A stretch of DNA of 64,000 bases, from NCBI RefSeq assembly GCF_002939705.1, contig NZ_MDCB01000005.1, positions 62,001 through 126,000 of the forward strand. The letters run 5' to 3'. Under the pieces are notes generated by a model that was given only the letters and a program-made list of their open reading frames with translations, searched no databases and was not told where the DNA came from. The DNA comes from Xanthomonas albilineans (lineage in GTDB: Bacteria > Pseudomonadota > Gammaproteobacteria > Xanthomonadales > Xanthomonadaceae). The position numbers and the translations under genes were made by a program. Positions 1 through 9,793 of the stretch are shown piece after piece. Each line of letters opens with the position of its first letter. Position 1 is the first letter of the stretch.

Positions 1-731
1 AACAACTGCGTCAGTTCATCGCCGCCGAGCATCGCCGCGGATTGTCGCCGAAGAGCCTGCAGCGGCGCCTGTCGGCCTGCCGCAGTTTCTATGTCTGGCT
101 GCTCAAGCACGGTCATATCGAGGCGAGTCCTGCCGCGGCGTTGCGTGCACCGAAGGCGCCGCGCAAATTGCCGCAGGTGCTCGATGCCGACGAGGCGGTG
201 CGCCTGGTCGAAGTTCCCACCGACGTGCCACTGGGCTTGCGCGATCGTGCCCTGCTGGAATTGTTCTATTCCTCCGGTTTGCGCCTGAGCGAGCTGTGCG
301 CGTTGCGTTGGCGTGACCTGGATGCCGCCAGCGGCCTGGTCAGCGTGCATGGCAAGGGGGGTAAACAACGCCTGGTGCCGATCGGCTCGCATGCGCGCAA
401 GGCGCTGTCGGAATGGCGTGCGGAGCACTGCGCCGATGCCGCCGCGCCGGTATTTCCTGGCCGTGGCGGGGTGCCGATCGGCGCGCGCGCGGTGCAGATT
501 CGGATCAAGCAGTTGGCGGCCCGCCAGGGGCTGTTCAAGCACGTGCATCCGCACATGCTGCGGCACAGTTTTGCCAGCCATATTCTCGAATCCTCCGGTG
601 ACTTGCGTGGGGTGCAGGAATTACTCGGCCATGCCGATATCGCCACCACGCAGATCTACACCCATCTGGATTTCCAGCACTTGGCCAAGGTCTACGATGC
701 CGCGCATCCGCGCGCCAAACGCAAGTCCTGA
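1..731 (+). CDS. xerC: Tyrosine recombinase XerC, 5' end outside the window
   Basis: Site-specific recombinase that with XerD resolves chromosome dimers at dif. The frame is open from base 3, so the gene begins before the window; a TTG at 42 is only an internal codon. The visible part holds the end of the SAM-like core-binding domain and the whole catalytic domain. The expected tyrosine-recombinase residues are present: Arg in [13 protein letters not shown], Lys in HGKGGKQR, HxxR in [12 protein letters not shown], His in [13 protein letters not shown] and the nucleophilic Tyr in IYTHL. XerC is favoured over XerD because hslV and hslU follow on the same strand, the usual Xanthomonas order; this is inference from context. 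Identity as a Xer recombinase is secure. Confidence 0.93.
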   Translation, partial: QLRQFIAAEHRRGLSPKSLQRRLSACRSFYVWLLKHGHIEASPAAALRAPKAPRKLPQVLDADEAVRLVEVPTDVPLGLRDRALLELFYSSGLRLSELCALRWRDLDAASGLVSVHGKGGKQRLVPIGSHARKALSEWRAEHCADAAAPVFPGRGGVPIGARAVQIRIKQLAARQGLFKHVHPHMLRHSFASHILESSGDLRGVQELLGHADIATTQIYTHLDFQHLAKVYDAAHPRAKRKS

Positions 732-1071
732 GCGCTGAGCTTGTGGTATCGCTACCGTGGCGTAAGCGTGTCATGAAGTACGCTGCGATAGTACGCAGCA
801 GCGCCGCAGCGATGGCATTGTGCAAGGCGGTGGTTGTTGTCGATTCCTTCGCGTTGCTGCGCGACATTGGTGACGGCCTCGCTGTCGCGAGTGTGTGCTC
901 ATGCGCTACACGATGCGTTGTACGCGCAGTCGTGGCCGAGGGCGTGGCGTGAGCCAGCGTGGGCAGTGTCGTGGAGGCGCATTGCAGCCGCGCGGACATG
1001 CCGACATCGGCTGCAGCGCTTGAACCCGGCGCCGCCCGCCCCCACACCTCAAAAACCCTTTCGGAGGCCGC
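732..1071. other. Intergenic region between xerC and hslV
   Basis: The 340 bases contain no convincing gene; the open frames here lack family features and ribosome-binding sites. The only clear signal is a good Shine-Dalgarno sequence (GGAGG, about 1063-1067) before the hslV start. A heat-shock promoter for hslVU would be expected here, but I could not assign -35 and -10 boxes. Confidence 0.5.
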
Positions 1072-1623
1072 ATGGATCCCAGTCAGAATCCTCACGTTTT
1101 CCACGCCACCACGATTCTGTCGGTACGCCGCGACGGCCGTGTCGCCGTCGCTGGCGACGGTCAGGTGACGTTGGGCCATACTGTGATGAAAGGCAATGCG
1201 CGCAAGGTGCGCCGGCTCGGTCGCGACGGCCAGGTGCTGGCCGGTTTCGCCGGCGCGGCCGCCGATGCCTTCACCTTGTTCGAACTGTTCGAGGCCAAGC
1301 TGGAAAAGTACGGCCAACTGACTCGCGCGGCGGTGGAGCTGGCGAAGGACTGGCGCACCGAGCGCCGCTTGGGCAAGCTCGAGGCGTTGCTGGCGGTGGC
1401 CGATCGGGAAACCTCGCTGATCATCGGCGGCACTGGCGATGTGATCGAGCCGGAGGACGGCATCATTGCCATTGGCTCCGGCGGTTCCTATGCCCTGTCG
1501 GCCGCGCGCGCGCTGCTCGGTCATACCAGTCTTGACGCCAGAACTATCGCGGTCGAGGCGTTGAACATCGCCGGCGACATCTGCATCTATACCAACCGCA
1601 ACGTGGTAGTCGAAGAACTGTGA
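1072..1623 (+). CDS. hslV: ATP-dependent protease peptidase subunit HslV
   Basis: Proteolytic subunit of the HslUV (ClpQY) protease, an N-terminal-nucleophile threonine peptidase that forms a double hexamer capped by HslU in the cytosol. The protein has 183 residues. The catalytic threonine is Thr13 in [10 protein letters not shown], so a 12-residue propeptide must be removed; Escherichia coli HslV loses only Met. The block [22 protein letters not shown] is the family signature. The ATG is preceded by GGAGG at a good distance. hslU follows after a 175-bp gap, a looser arrangement than the near-contiguous E. coli pair. Confidence 0.97.
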   Translation: MDPSQNPHVFHATTILSVRRDGRVAVAGDGQVTLGHTVMKGNARKVRRLGRDGQVLAGFAGAAADAFTLFELFEAKLEKYGQLTRAAVELAKDWRTERRLGKLEALLAVADRETSLIIGGTGDVIEPEDGIIAIGSGGSYALSAARALLGHTSLDARTIAVEALNIAGDICIYTNRNVVVEEL

Positions 1624-1798
1624 GCGGCATGCGCCATCGTGTTTGCCTCGATGCCATCCGATCAGTGCTGTGGCGTGCGCAGCATCCTTGCAACCGCTTC
1701 CTCTTGCATCGATCGGCTGCACGTCGTGCGCGGGGCGTGGTGAGTCGCGTGCGTCGGTCGTCAGTGCCGATAATCCAACGTCATTCGTGAGTATATCC

Positions 1799-3175
1799 AT
1801 GTCGCACAAGATCGAATCCTCCTCCGCCACCATGACCCCGCGCGAGATCGTGCAGGAGTTGGACCGCCACATCGTCGGTCAGCACGACGCCAAGCGCGCG
1901 GTGGCGATCGCGCTGCGCAACCGTTGGCGGCGCATGCAGTTACCCGACGCGATGCGCGATGAAGTGATGCCCAAGAACATCTTGATGATCGGCCCCACCG
2001 GCGTCGGCAAGACCGAGATCGCGCGGCGTCTGGCGACGTTGGCCAATGCGCCGTTCGTCAAGGTCGAGGCGACCCGCTTCACCGAAGTTGGCTACGTGGG
2101 CAAGGACGTGGAGCAGATCGTGCGCGATCTGGCCGATACCGCAGTCAAACTGTATCGCGAGCAGGCCAAGACCCGCGTGCGCGCCCAGGCGGAGGAACGT
2201 GCCGAAGAACGCATCCTGGATGCACTGCTGCCGCGGCGCAGCGTCGGTATCGGCTTCGATCCGGACGCTGTGCGCCAGGAGCCTTCGGCGCAGGACAGCG
2301 ACACGCGCAGCAAGTTCCGGCGCATGTTGCGCGCCGGAGAACTGGACGAGCGCGAGATTGAACTGGACGTGCCGGTCAATGTCAGCATGGATATCATGAC
2401 CCCGCCGGGGATGGAGGAGATGGGCCAGCAGTTGCGGCACATGTTTTCCAACCTCGGCGGCGGCAAGTCGCAGTCGCGCAGGCTCACCATCAAGGCCGCG
2501 CGGCCACTGTTGATCGAGGAAGAAGCCGGCAAGCTAGTCAACGAGGATGATGTGCGTGCTGCTGCGATCGACGCCTGCGAGCAGCATGGCATCGTATTTA
2601 TCGACGAGATCGACAAGGTCGCCAAGCGCAGCGAAGCTGGCGTGTCCGGCGGCGATGTCTCGCGCGAGGGAGTGCAGCGGGATCTGCTGCCGCTGGTGGA
2701 AGGCTCCAACGTCAGCACCAAGTACGGCACGGTCAAGACCGACCATATCCTGTTCATCGCTTCTGGTGCGTTCCATCTGGCCAAGCCCAGCGATTTGATT
2801 CCGGAACTGCAAGGCCGTTTCCCGATCCGGGTGGAGTTGTCGGCGTTGTCCAAGGACGATTTCATTCGCATCCTCACCGAGCCTAAGGCGGCGCTGATCA
2901 AGCAATACGAGGCCTTGTTGCTGACCGAGGGCGTGAGCCTGAGCTTCAGCGATGATGCGATCGTCCGTCTTGCCGAAATCGCGTTCCTGGTTAACGAGCG
3001 TCAGGAGAACATCGGTGCGCGGCGTTTGCATACCGTACTCGAGCGCCTGCTCGACAGCCTGAGCTATGAAGCGCCCGACCGCGACGGCGAGAGTGTCACC
3101 GTGGATGCCGGCTATGTCGACGCGCGCCTGAGCGAACTGGTGCAAGACCCGGATCTGAGTCGGTACATCCTGTAA
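1799..3175 (+). CDS. hslU: HslUV protease ATPase subunit HslU
   Basis: AAA+ unfoldase that recognises substrates and feeds them into HslV. The start ATG at 1799 gives 458 residues beginning MSHKIESSS; the frame stays open upstream to 1643, but those residues are not HslU-like. Walker A is GPTGVGKT at residues 65-72, Walker B is GIVFIDEID near residue 265, and a long inserted I domain lies between them. The C-terminus DLSRYIL matches the conserved tail that docks into HslV pockets. It follows hslV on the same strand and probably shares its transcript. Confidence 0.97.
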   Translation: MSHKIESSSATMTPREIVQELDRHIVGQHDAKRAVAIALRNRWRRMQLPDAMRDEVMPKNILMIGPTGVGKTEIARRLATLANAPFVKVEATRFTEVGYVGKDVEQIVRDLADTAVKLYREQAKTRVRAQAEERAEERILDALLPRRSVGIGFDPDAVRQEPSAQDSDTRSKFRRMLRAGELDEREIELDVPVNVSMDIMTPPGMEEMGQQLRHMFSNLGGGKSQSRRLTIKAARPLLIEEEAGKLVNEDDVRAAAIDACEQHGIVFIDEIDKVAKRSEAGVSGGDVSREGVQRDLLPLVEGSNVSTKYGTVKTDHILFIASGAFHLAKPSDLIPELQGRFPIRVELSALSKDDFIRILTEPKAALIKQYEALLLTEGVSLSFSDDAIVRLAEIAFLVNERQENIGARRLHTVLERLLDSLSYEAPDRDGESVTVDAGYVDARLSELVQDPDLSRYIL

Positions 3176-3332
3176 GCGCGTCGTGGCCGAAGCCGCGGCA
3201 CACAGTCGCAAGAACGCCTGTTGCGACTGTGTGCGATGCTGAACGCTGTCGGGCCGTGCGGGCAGATCCGATTGCGATGCATCTCGCCGATCCCAGGCGT
3301 TTGCATCGCGACACCGCCGTGCAGGCGCGGAA

Positions 3333-4700
3333 TCAGTACAGCGGTGTCCCTGCCTTGTACGCGGCCACGAAGGATTGCCAATCCATTTGCACCTGTGCGG
3401 CATAATCGAATGCGAACCGGCGCAGCTCCCACTTCAGTCCGCTTGTGCTGGTGACGGCTTTGTCGATTTGCTTGTCGATGCTGTATGGCGTCACCCATGG
3501 GTTGTAGTCCCGGTCGGCCAGCGCGTGCGCCGAGGCCAGTGCCTGGCCAACATAGGTCGCTGCGGTGACGAGCGTGTCGGCGCTGTTCAGCACGCTCGGG
3601 TCGAAGTCTTCCTGGAACGGCGATTTTTCATGCACGTAGAACGGGGTGCCGTTGACCCGGGTGTAGCCGATTAACACATCGGCAGCGATGGTCTGTGCTT
3701 TGGCGGTAAGCGCCACGCGCGCGCCTTCGTTGTTGCCATAGGTGAAGGCGGGCATCTGCCATGGCGGCGTGGCGATCGCCACCGCACTGGTTGCTTCCTG
3801 CTTCCATTCCAGGATCACATCATCGTCGGTGGACGTCGTGGGGCCTTCGATCAGCACGTACAGACGCAGTCGGCCCAGGCTGCCGACGCCAGACCCCAGC
3901 TTCTGATGCACGTCCTTGATCGTGTAGTAGCTGGATGGATAACGTTTGGAGACGGCGATCGAGTCGATGTAGCCATGCATCGCCGCTGCGACTCCCGCAA
4001 CGGTGGCATTGTCCACGGCGACCAGATCTTTCAGGGTCTGGAACGTGCGCTTGCCGCCGCTGACCTCGGTGTACTTGGACAGTAATTTATCGCGGCTCTT
4101 GCCATCGGCCTTTTCGATGATCTTGGCGACGGCGCCGCTGGTGTTGTCCTTGGTCAACTGAAAGGTCTTTTCCGCATCGCTGCGACTGAACTGGCGCATT
4201 TTGTCCATGTAGGCGCCGACCATGGTGTCGATCGCATCGCCGATGTCGCTGTCGGACAAGCCGTTGTCGCGCCCGGCCAGCACCATGCTCGCCGCCAGCC
4301 GGCGCAGGTCCCAGATGTATTGGCCGAGATGACCTTCGTCGAAGTCGGAGACCTTGAAGACGGCCACGCCGTTGCTGTCGCGTGCGGCATCGAAGTTGTT
4401 GATGTGGGCATCGCCGCTGAGCCAGGTGTAGCCAGTCTGCGGGGAGGTCCAGGGCGAACACGGCAAGCGCTTCATGTCGTGATAGAAGATGGTGTCGGTG
4501 CCGCGGTAGAAGGCGTAGGCGCTGCCTGCCATCTTCGCCATCTTGGTATCCAGTTCGCCGTGTTGCGCGGCATAGGGGTGGTTGTCGTTGTAGATCTGCT
4601 GCACGACCCAGGCGTCGCGTTTGCTCGCCGCCAGCGCATCGCAACTGCTTGTAGCGAGGGTCATGCCGATGAATAAACACAATGGGAGGTGGGTGGACAT
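3333..4700 (-). CDS. DUF2252 family protein, exported
   Basis: Member of DUF2252, whose biochemical role is not established; the family is considered kinase-like. The chosen start at 4700 gives 455 residues with an N-terminal hydrophobic signal segment ending near ALAASK, so export is likely; the frame extends upstream to 4904 without a plausible signal. Recognisable family blocks are the YRGTDTIFYHD region, GDAHINNFDAARDS, which resembles the catalytic loop of APH-type kinases, and VSDFDEG, a possible metal-binding aspartate motif. It is transcribed alone, divergently from ubiE. Confidence 0.8.
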   Translation of the reverse strand: MSTHLPLCLFIGMTLATSSCDALAASKRDAWVVQQIYNDNHPYAAQHGELDTKMAKMAGSAYAFYRGTDTIFYHDMKRLPCSPWTSPQTGYTWLSGDAHINNFDAARDSNGVAVFKVSDFDEGHLGQYIWDLRRLAASMVLAGRDNGLSDSDIGDAIDTMVGAYMDKMRQFSRSDAEKTFQLTKDNTSGAVAKIIEKADGKSRDKLLSKYTEVSGGKRTFQTLKDLVAVDNATVAGVAAAMHGYIDSIAVSKRYPSSYYTIKDVHQKLGSGVGSLGRLRLYVLIEGPTTSTDDDVILEWKQEATSAVAIATPPWQMPAFTYGNNEGARVALTAKAQTIAADVLIGYTRVNGTPFYVHEKSPFQEDFDPSVLNSADTLVTAATYVGQALASAHALADRDYNPWVTPYSIDKQIDKAVTSTSGLKWELRRFAFDYAAQVQMDWQSFVAAYKAGTPLY

Positions 4701-5067
4701 CTTGGATCTCCAAGCGTGTACAGTGGAATCCATTCGATCATGCCGGGATTGCCTGCGGATGAATCTCGTGTGTCTGCGTCGGTGCTTGCCGCGCTCGGGC
4801 ATTGCAAAGTGAGAGGCGGTTTGGGCGATGTTCAGCGGTACGACGCGCAGCGGTCGTACAGGCGTGATGGCGATCATCCACAGGGCTCGCGTTCCATCAC
4901 GCAAATCGGACTATAGGTTTGCATCACATGACGTCCTGAATGGTCAGGAATCCCAGTGTCGGCAAGTGCGCCAGTGTGGTCCGTCTCACATCCGCTGGAT
5001 CGCCGAGGTGCGGATCGTGCCCGCGCCACTACCACCACATAACGGCTGGCAGTGCGATAATCTCGGC
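4701..5067. other. Divergent promoter region between the DUF2252 gene and ubiE
   Basis: The 367 bases hold no supported gene. Both flanking genes point outwards, so their promoters should lie here, but no promoter or operator stands out by eye. Confidence 0.4.
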
Positions 5068-5829
5068 ATGAGCGAATCTCCTTACACGACTGGTACGACC
5101 CATTTCGGTTTCCGCGACGTTGCCGCCAAGGACAAGCAAAAGCTGGTCGGCGACGTGTTCACTTCGGTCGCCGGTAATTACGATCTGATGAACGATCTGA
5201 TGAGTCTGGGCATTCATCGGGTGTGGAAGCGCTATTTCGTGGCTACTGCCCAGGTCAAACCGGGCGACCGCGTCCTCGATCTGGCTGGTGGCACTGGCGA
5301 TATCGCCGCGCTGCTCAAGGAGCGCGTCGGCAGCGACGGTGCGGTGGTGCTAGGCGACATCAACGCCGGCATGTTGTCGGTGGGTCGTGACCGGCTTACC
5401 AACCGTGGCCTGGTGGCTGGCCTGGATTATGTGCAATGCAATGCCGAGGCGCTGCCGTTCCCGGATCAGTGCTTCGATCTGGTCACCATCGCCTTCGGTC
5501 TGCGCAACGTGACCGACAAGGACGCGGCGTTACGCGAGATGTACCGTGTCCTCAAGGTTGGCGGACAAGCGCGGGTGCTGGAATTTTCCGAGGTCACCGT
5601 CGACTGGTTCAAGCCGCTCTACGACTTCCATTCATTCAAGGTGCTGCCGCGGCTAGGCAAGTTGTTCGCCAAGGATGCCGAGAGCTACCAGTACCTGGCG
5701 GAAAGTATTCGCAAGCATCCGCCCCAGGAACCGCTGAGAGCGATGATGGAAGAGGCCGGCTTTGCCCGCAGTCACTATAAGAATCTGACTGGCGGAATCG
5801 TGGCGATCCATTCCGGCTACAAGATCTGA
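5068..5829 (+). CDS. ubiE: Ubiquinone/menaquinone C-methyltransferase UbiE
   Basis: SAM-dependent methyltransferase for the C-methylation step of ubiquinone (and, where present, menaquinone) synthesis. The ATG at 5068 gives 253 residues, the usual length; the frame is open upstream but not UbiE-like. SAM-binding motif I is [10 protein letters not shown], and the family block [20 protein letters not shown] follows. The C-terminus [12 protein letters not shown] is typical. No operon partner is evident. Confidence 0.96.
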   Translation: MSESPYTTGTTHFGFRDVAAKDKQKLVGDVFTSVAGNYDLMNDLMSLGIHRVWKRYFVATAQVKPGDRVLDLAGGTGDIAALLKERVGSDGAVVLGDINAGMLSVGRDRLTNRGLVAGLDYVQCNAEALPFPDQCFDLVTIAFGLRNVTDKDAALREMYRVLKVGGQARVLEFSEVTVDWFKPLYDFHSFKVLPRLGKLFAKDAESYQYLAESIRKHPPQEPLRAMMEEAGFARSHYKNLTGGIVAIHSGYKI

Positions 5830-6247
5830 GGCTGTCAGTTATCTGGTAGCGGATGCGTTGCGTCGCTGTGGCGTCCGCGCGAGCAGTTGTGCATCCAGAA
5901 GGCGTGCAGCGCATTGTGCTAGGCCGCCGAACTCGGCTCCACCGTTTGAGTCTTTGCGGATGCGTTGGCCTACGTTTGGCCGTCTCTCGCATCGTTACGT
6001 GAATTTTTAATGTTTCTGAGTTTGCATCGGATCGACGAATGGTGCATTGTCTGGATCATTTATGCACCATTGGTAAATTCATAAGGAATATTGGGCTTGT
6101 CGCGAGATCGTGAGTCGATTTTATGAATTTGAAATTCATCTTTTTGAAAATTCACGCCCTCAGCATCTTTTCAAGCTGTTATGGCTGAGGTGTGCCGCAA
6201 TACGTTTCTTCTGTCTATATTCATCGGGCTGGTTGGGTTGGTGACGA
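5830..6247. other. AT-rich leader region upstream of the cytokinin-type operon
   Basis: The 418 bases contain no gene. The first part is GC-rich like the chromosome; from about 5995 it becomes clearly AT-rich, as expected for a promoter region of an accessory operon. It carries the 17-bp palindrome listed separately at 6123-6139. Confidence 0.5.
6123..6139. promoter_or_regulatory. 17-bp palindrome, possible operator
   Basis: ATGAATTT-G-AAATTCAT is a perfect palindrome with 8-base arms around one central base. It lies about 110 bp before the start at 6248, in the AT-rich leader. Binding by a dimeric regulator is inferred from symmetry and position only. Confidence 0.35.
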
Positions 6248-6835
6248 ATGACGATTTCTCCTGCGTGCGGTAGCTGCGATACCTTCGAATGGCTTGCGCT
6301 CATGGATGTTCTCGGATTCGAGGATTTCGAATTCACGGTCCTGTGCGGCCAGTTAACACCGTTGATGCTGGATATGCCGCAGCCCGGCTTGCTGAAGTTC
6401 AGCCTTGCCAGCGGTAAGCGGTTTTTTTTGATATGCGATGTCGATGCGCAATCTGATCCGTGCTTCCGTCCCACCGATATCGTCTGCCTTTATTCGTCCA
6501 TGCCGTTGGTGGCGGGAGACGTTTTCATTGCGCAAGCCGAGCGCTTCAATGCGCTAGTCCGGCAAGGCTTGCGGACCTGTCTTCTTTATCGGTGCGAAGG
6601 GGGAGCGCTGGGGCAGGCGCTTGAAGAGTGCACCTGCGCTGCTGTCCGGATCGAATGGGAAACACCTTATATGCACGCCGAGGAGCAACGCAGCGGTCTG
6701 ATGCTGTCCTCGGGTTGGAGGACGGGAATCAGTGAGCATGCGGCCAGCTTGATCGCCAACTATATGCACACACGTGCGCGGTCAGGCGATGCGCTTGCGC
6801 AGAGGTCATGCCTGGACGAGGTCGAGAAGCTATGA
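6248..6835 (+). CDS. Unknown 195-residue protein coupled to the isopentenyltransferase
   Basis: I do not recognise this protein. It has 195 residues, several cysteines (CGSC near the N-terminus, CTC in the middle), no signal peptide and no obvious membrane segment. Its stop codon overlaps the ATG of the next gene (ATGA at 6832-6835), so the two are translationally coupled and probably act together. In Pantoea agglomerans pv. gypsophilae the cytokinin gene etz is also preceded by an unknown reading frame (pre-etz, from memory); whether this is related could not be tested. The start is uncertain because the ribosome-binding site is weak. Confidence 0.7.
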   Translation: MTISPACGSCDTFEWLALMDVLGFEDFEFTVLCGQLTPLMLDMPQPGLLKFSLASGKRFFLICDVDAQSDPCFRPTDIVCLYSSMPLVAGDVFIAQAERFNALVRQGLRTCLLYRCEGGALGQALEECTCAAVRIEWETPYMHAEEQRSGLMLSSGWRTGISEHAASLIANYMHTRARSGDALAQRSCLDEVEKL

Positions 6836-7548
6836 ATGGTGCGTTGTATTTGATCTGGGGGCCAACCTGCAGCGGCAAGACAGCGCTTGCCGTGGCGTTG
6901 GCCGAGCAAAGTGGATGGCCGGTCATCGGGCTGGATCGGATTCAGTGCTATCCAGAACTGGCCACCGGCAGCGGGCGTCCGCTGTCGTCAGAACTGCGCG
7001 GCACCCGCAGGATCTATCTCGCCTCGCGCGCGGTGCGCGAGGGAATCATCGCAGCGGATGAGGCGCACGCCTTGCTCAAGGACATGGTCGGCCGGCACAG
7101 CGCTGCTGGTGGCGTGATTCTGGAGGGCGGGTCGATTTCGCTGATCAATCGGATGATCGCCGACCCATACTGGGCGAGCGGTTGGCAGTGGCATTCGCGC
7201 AGATTACGCCTGGGCGATCCTGCGGCGTTCCTCGATAGAGCGCTGCGCCGCGTCGAGCAGATGCTGCGCACGCACCAGGAACACCCCTCGCTGCTGGAAG
7301 AACTGGTGGCGCTATGGCCCGATCCTGCGCTGCGCCCGATCCTCGAGGATGTCGATGGGTATCGGTATGCGATCCGTTTCGCGCGACACTGGAACTTGCA
7401 GGTCGCCGACCTGCTGTCCATGCGTGATGAGATGAAACAGCGCCTGATTCGCGGCATTGCCGAGGAATATCTTGAACATGCGCAGTGGCAGGAGCGGGAT
7501 TTGCTGGCCTTGCCGGCAAGCTGGCAAGCACAGGAGTTATCGATGTAA
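6832..7548 (+). CDS. Adenylate isopentenyltransferase (Tzs/Ipt type), cytokinin biosynthesis
   Basis: Transfers an isoprenoid side chain from DMAPP or HMBDP to AMP, the first committed step to isopentenyladenine or zeatin cytokinins. The 238-residue length matches bacterial Tzs/Ipt and is much shorter than tRNA-modifying MiaA. The P-loop GPTCSGKT is at residues 10-17 and the catalytic Asp at 35 in GLDRIQCYP; GSGRP, ILEGGSISLI and DGYRYAIRFA follow in the order seen in Agrobacterium Tzs. The Asp of DGYRYA and the His of EHAQWQE appear to sit at the Tzs positions that favour the hydroxylated donor (Asp173 and His214, numbers from memory). The ATG overlaps the upstream stop. The M1 aminopeptidase gene downstream looks unrelated. 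Confidence 0.9.
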   Translation: MNGALYLIWGPTCSGKTALAVALAEQSGWPVIGLDRIQCYPELATGSGRPLSSELRGTRRIYLASRAVREGIIAADEAHALLKDMVGRHSAAGGVILEGGSISLINRMIADPYWASGWQWHSRRLRLGDPAAFLDRALRRVEQMLRTHQEHPSLLEELVALWPDPALRPILEDVDGYRYAIRFARHWNLQVADLLSMRDEMKQRLIRGIAEEYLEHAQWQERDLLALPASWQAQELSM

Positions 7549-7633
7549 CGCGGTGGCCTGCGCCAATCGGGCACCGTAGGGCGCGCGGGCGAGGCTGCGT
7601 TAGAATCGGGTTTTGCCCGATGGGTTGGCCTGT

Positions 7634-9562
7634 ATGCGATCCCCCTTGTTGTTGACCTTGACTGTCGCGCTCGGCATGGCGGGCTGTTCCAATGAACAGG
7701 CTCCTGTCGCCGCGGCTCCCGTAACGCCTGCTGCCGCACCGCGCGTGGATCGTAGTCACGACGAGACCTCGTACGCCGAGCCGTCCAAGGTCGTCATCAA
7801 GGATCTGGCGCTGGATCTCAAGCTGGATTTCGACCACAAGCAGATCGGTGGCACCGCGACCTATACCTTGGACTGGAAGGATCGCAACGCCAAGCAATTG
7901 GTCTTGGACACCCGTGAGCTCACCATCGAGAAGGTACAGGCCGACGATGGCAAGGGCCACTTGGCGCCGCTGCAGTACACGCTGGCGCCGGCCAACGCGA
8001 TCTACGGCAGCAAGCTGACGATCGAAGCGCCGAACCGGCCGCAGAAAATCACCATCGCTTACCATACCTCCGCCACTGCCTCAGGCTTGCAGTGGCTGGA
8101 ACCGGCGATGACCGAGGGCAAGAAACTGCCCTTCATGTTCAGCCAATCGCAAGCCATCCACGCGCGCTCGTGGGTGCCGTTGCAGGATACCCCGAGCGTG
8201 CGCTTCACCTACAGCGCGCATGTGGTTTCGCGCCCGGATGTGATGGTGCTGATGAGCGCCGACAACGATCCGAACGCGGTGCGCGACGGCGACTACACGT
8301 TCAAGATGCCGCAGCCGATTCCGTCCTATCTGCTGGCCATCGCCGCCGGAGACCTGGTGTTCAAACCGATCTCCGCGCGCTCGGGCGTGTGGGCCGAACC
8401 GGCGATGGCCGACAAGGCGGCCAAGGAGTTCGAGGACACCGAAAAAATGATCGTCACCGCCGAGACGCTGTACGGCCCGTATCGCTGGGGCCGCTACGAC
8501 ATGCTGGTGTTGCCGCCGTCGTTCCCGTTCGGCGGCATGGAGAATCCGCGCCTGACCTTCGCCACGCCGACCGTGATTGTCGGCGACAAGTCGCTGGTGT
8601 CGTTGATCGCGCACGAACTGGCGCATAGCTGGTCCGGCAACTTGGTGACCAACGCCAGTTGGAAGGACATCTGGCTCAACGAAGGATTCACCACCTATGT
8701 GCAGGCGCGCATCACAGAAGCGCTGTACGGTGCCGAAGCGGCGGAGATGGAGCGTCAGATCGACCAGACCGATTTACTGGCCGATCTGAAGGGCATGCGG
8801 CCGACCGACCAGCTGCTGGCGCTGCCACCGCTGACCGAGCGCGATCCGGATGATGCCCTGAGTCAGATCGCCTATGTCAAAGGCGCTTGGTTCCTGCAAT
8901 TTCTGGAGCAGCGCTTCGGTCGCGACACGTTCGATGCGTTCCTGCGCGGTTGGTTCGATGACCATGCCTTCCAGAGCGCCAACACCGACCAATTCGTCGA
9001 TTATCTGAAAACCCATCTGCTGGCCAAAAAGCCCGATGCGGTGAGTGCGCAGGAGTTGCATGCGTGGCTGGACGAGCCGGGCATTCCCGTCTTCGCGCAG
9101 AAGGCGCGTTCGCGCAATTTCACGATGGTCGATACCGCACGCATCGCCTGGAGCGGGAGTGGCATCTTGCCGGGCAAGCAGATCACCGACGCCTGGAGCA
9201 CGCAGGAGTGGGTGCGTTTCCTCAGTGGCCTGCCGCCTGTACTCACGCTTGAACAGATCAAACAGCTCGACGCGGCCTACCATTTCACCGGCACGCCGAA
9301 CGGCGAGATCGCGATGCGCTGGTACCCGCTGGCCATCCGCAGCGGCGACCTCGACGCGCGTCCGGCGGCTGGGGAGTTCATCGCCCGCATCGGTCGTCGC
9401 CGGCTGATCCTGCCGGTCTACGCGGAGCTGGTGAAGACCCCGGATGGTCTGGCGTTCGCCGAGCAAGTCTTCGCCCAGGCCAAGCCCGGTTACCACCCGA
9501 TCACCACGGCGTCGGTGCAGGAGATGCTGGACAAGGCCAAGGCCGGCGCTGTCGCGCATTGA
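7634..9562 (+). CDS. M1-family aminopeptidase, lipoprotein (LTA4-hydrolase-like)
   Basis: Zinc metallopeptidase that removes N-terminal residues from peptides. The ATG at 7634 gives 642 residues starting with a lipoprotein-type signal (LGMAGC), so anchoring in a cell-envelope membrane is expected; a TTG at 7613 is less likely. The exopeptidase motif GGMENPRLTF precedes the zinc site HELAHSWSGN (about residues 327-336), and the third ligand is the Glu of NEGF 18 residues on. The C-terminal helical domain resembles leukotriene A4 hydrolase-type aminopeptidases. It appears monocistronic. Confidence 0.92.
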   Translation: MRSPLLLTLTVALGMAGCSNEQAPVAAAPVTPAAAPRVDRSHDETSYAEPSKVVIKDLALDLKLDFDHKQIGGTATYTLDWKDRNAKQLVLDTRELTIEKVQADDGKGHLAPLQYTLAPANAIYGSKLTIEAPNRPQKITIAYHTSATASGLQWLEPAMTEGKKLPFMFSQSQAIHARSWVPLQDTPSVRFTYSAHVVSRPDVMVLMSADNDPNAVRDGDYTFKMPQPIPSYLLAIAAGDLVFKPISARSGVWAEPAMADKAAKEFEDTEKMIVTAETLYGPYRWGRYDMLVLPPSFPFGGMENPRLTFATPTVIVGDKSLVSLIAHELAHSWSGNLVTNASWKDIWLNEGFTTYVQARITEALYGAEAAEMERQIDQTDLLADLKGMRPTDQLLALPPLTERDPDDALSQIAYVKGAWFLQFLEQRFGRDTFDAFLRGWFDDHAFQSANTDQFVDYLKTHLLAKKPDAVSAQELHAWLDEPGIPVFAQKARSRNFTMVDTARIAWSGSGILPGKQITDAWSTQEWVRFLSGLPPVLTLEQIKQLDAAYHFTGTPNGEIAMRWYPLAIRSGDLDARPAAGEFIARIGRRRLILPVYAELVKTPDGLAFAEQVFAQAKPGYHPITTASVQEMLDKAKAGAVAH

Positions 9563-9793
9563 GCCGGTCGCATTCATAGACGAGACAGGTGGCGCGCGCG
9601 ATGCCGGTGGCGATCCCGGCGCTGGGCATTCGCGCTATCCTCGGCCGTTCCGATGGCCTCATCGTCCATGCGTGCCTGCCCTTCGTCCGCCAATGCCGAC
9701 CCGGCTTCCCAGCATTCGCCGTCGTCCTGGTCCTGCGCTTCCAGGGCTAGCCCGATCGCGCCGGCTTGCATCTGCCGAGGAGAATGCCCTGAC

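Noticed and set aside
535-1872. A 445-codon minus-strand open frame across xerC, hslV and the hslU start
   Set aside because: It lies antisense to three well-defined genes, shows no family features and reflects high GC content.
6284-6330. TTCG repeats resembling a plant-inducible promoter box
   Set aside because: Spacing does not fit the TTCG-N16-TTCG consensus and the site lies inside the coding region.
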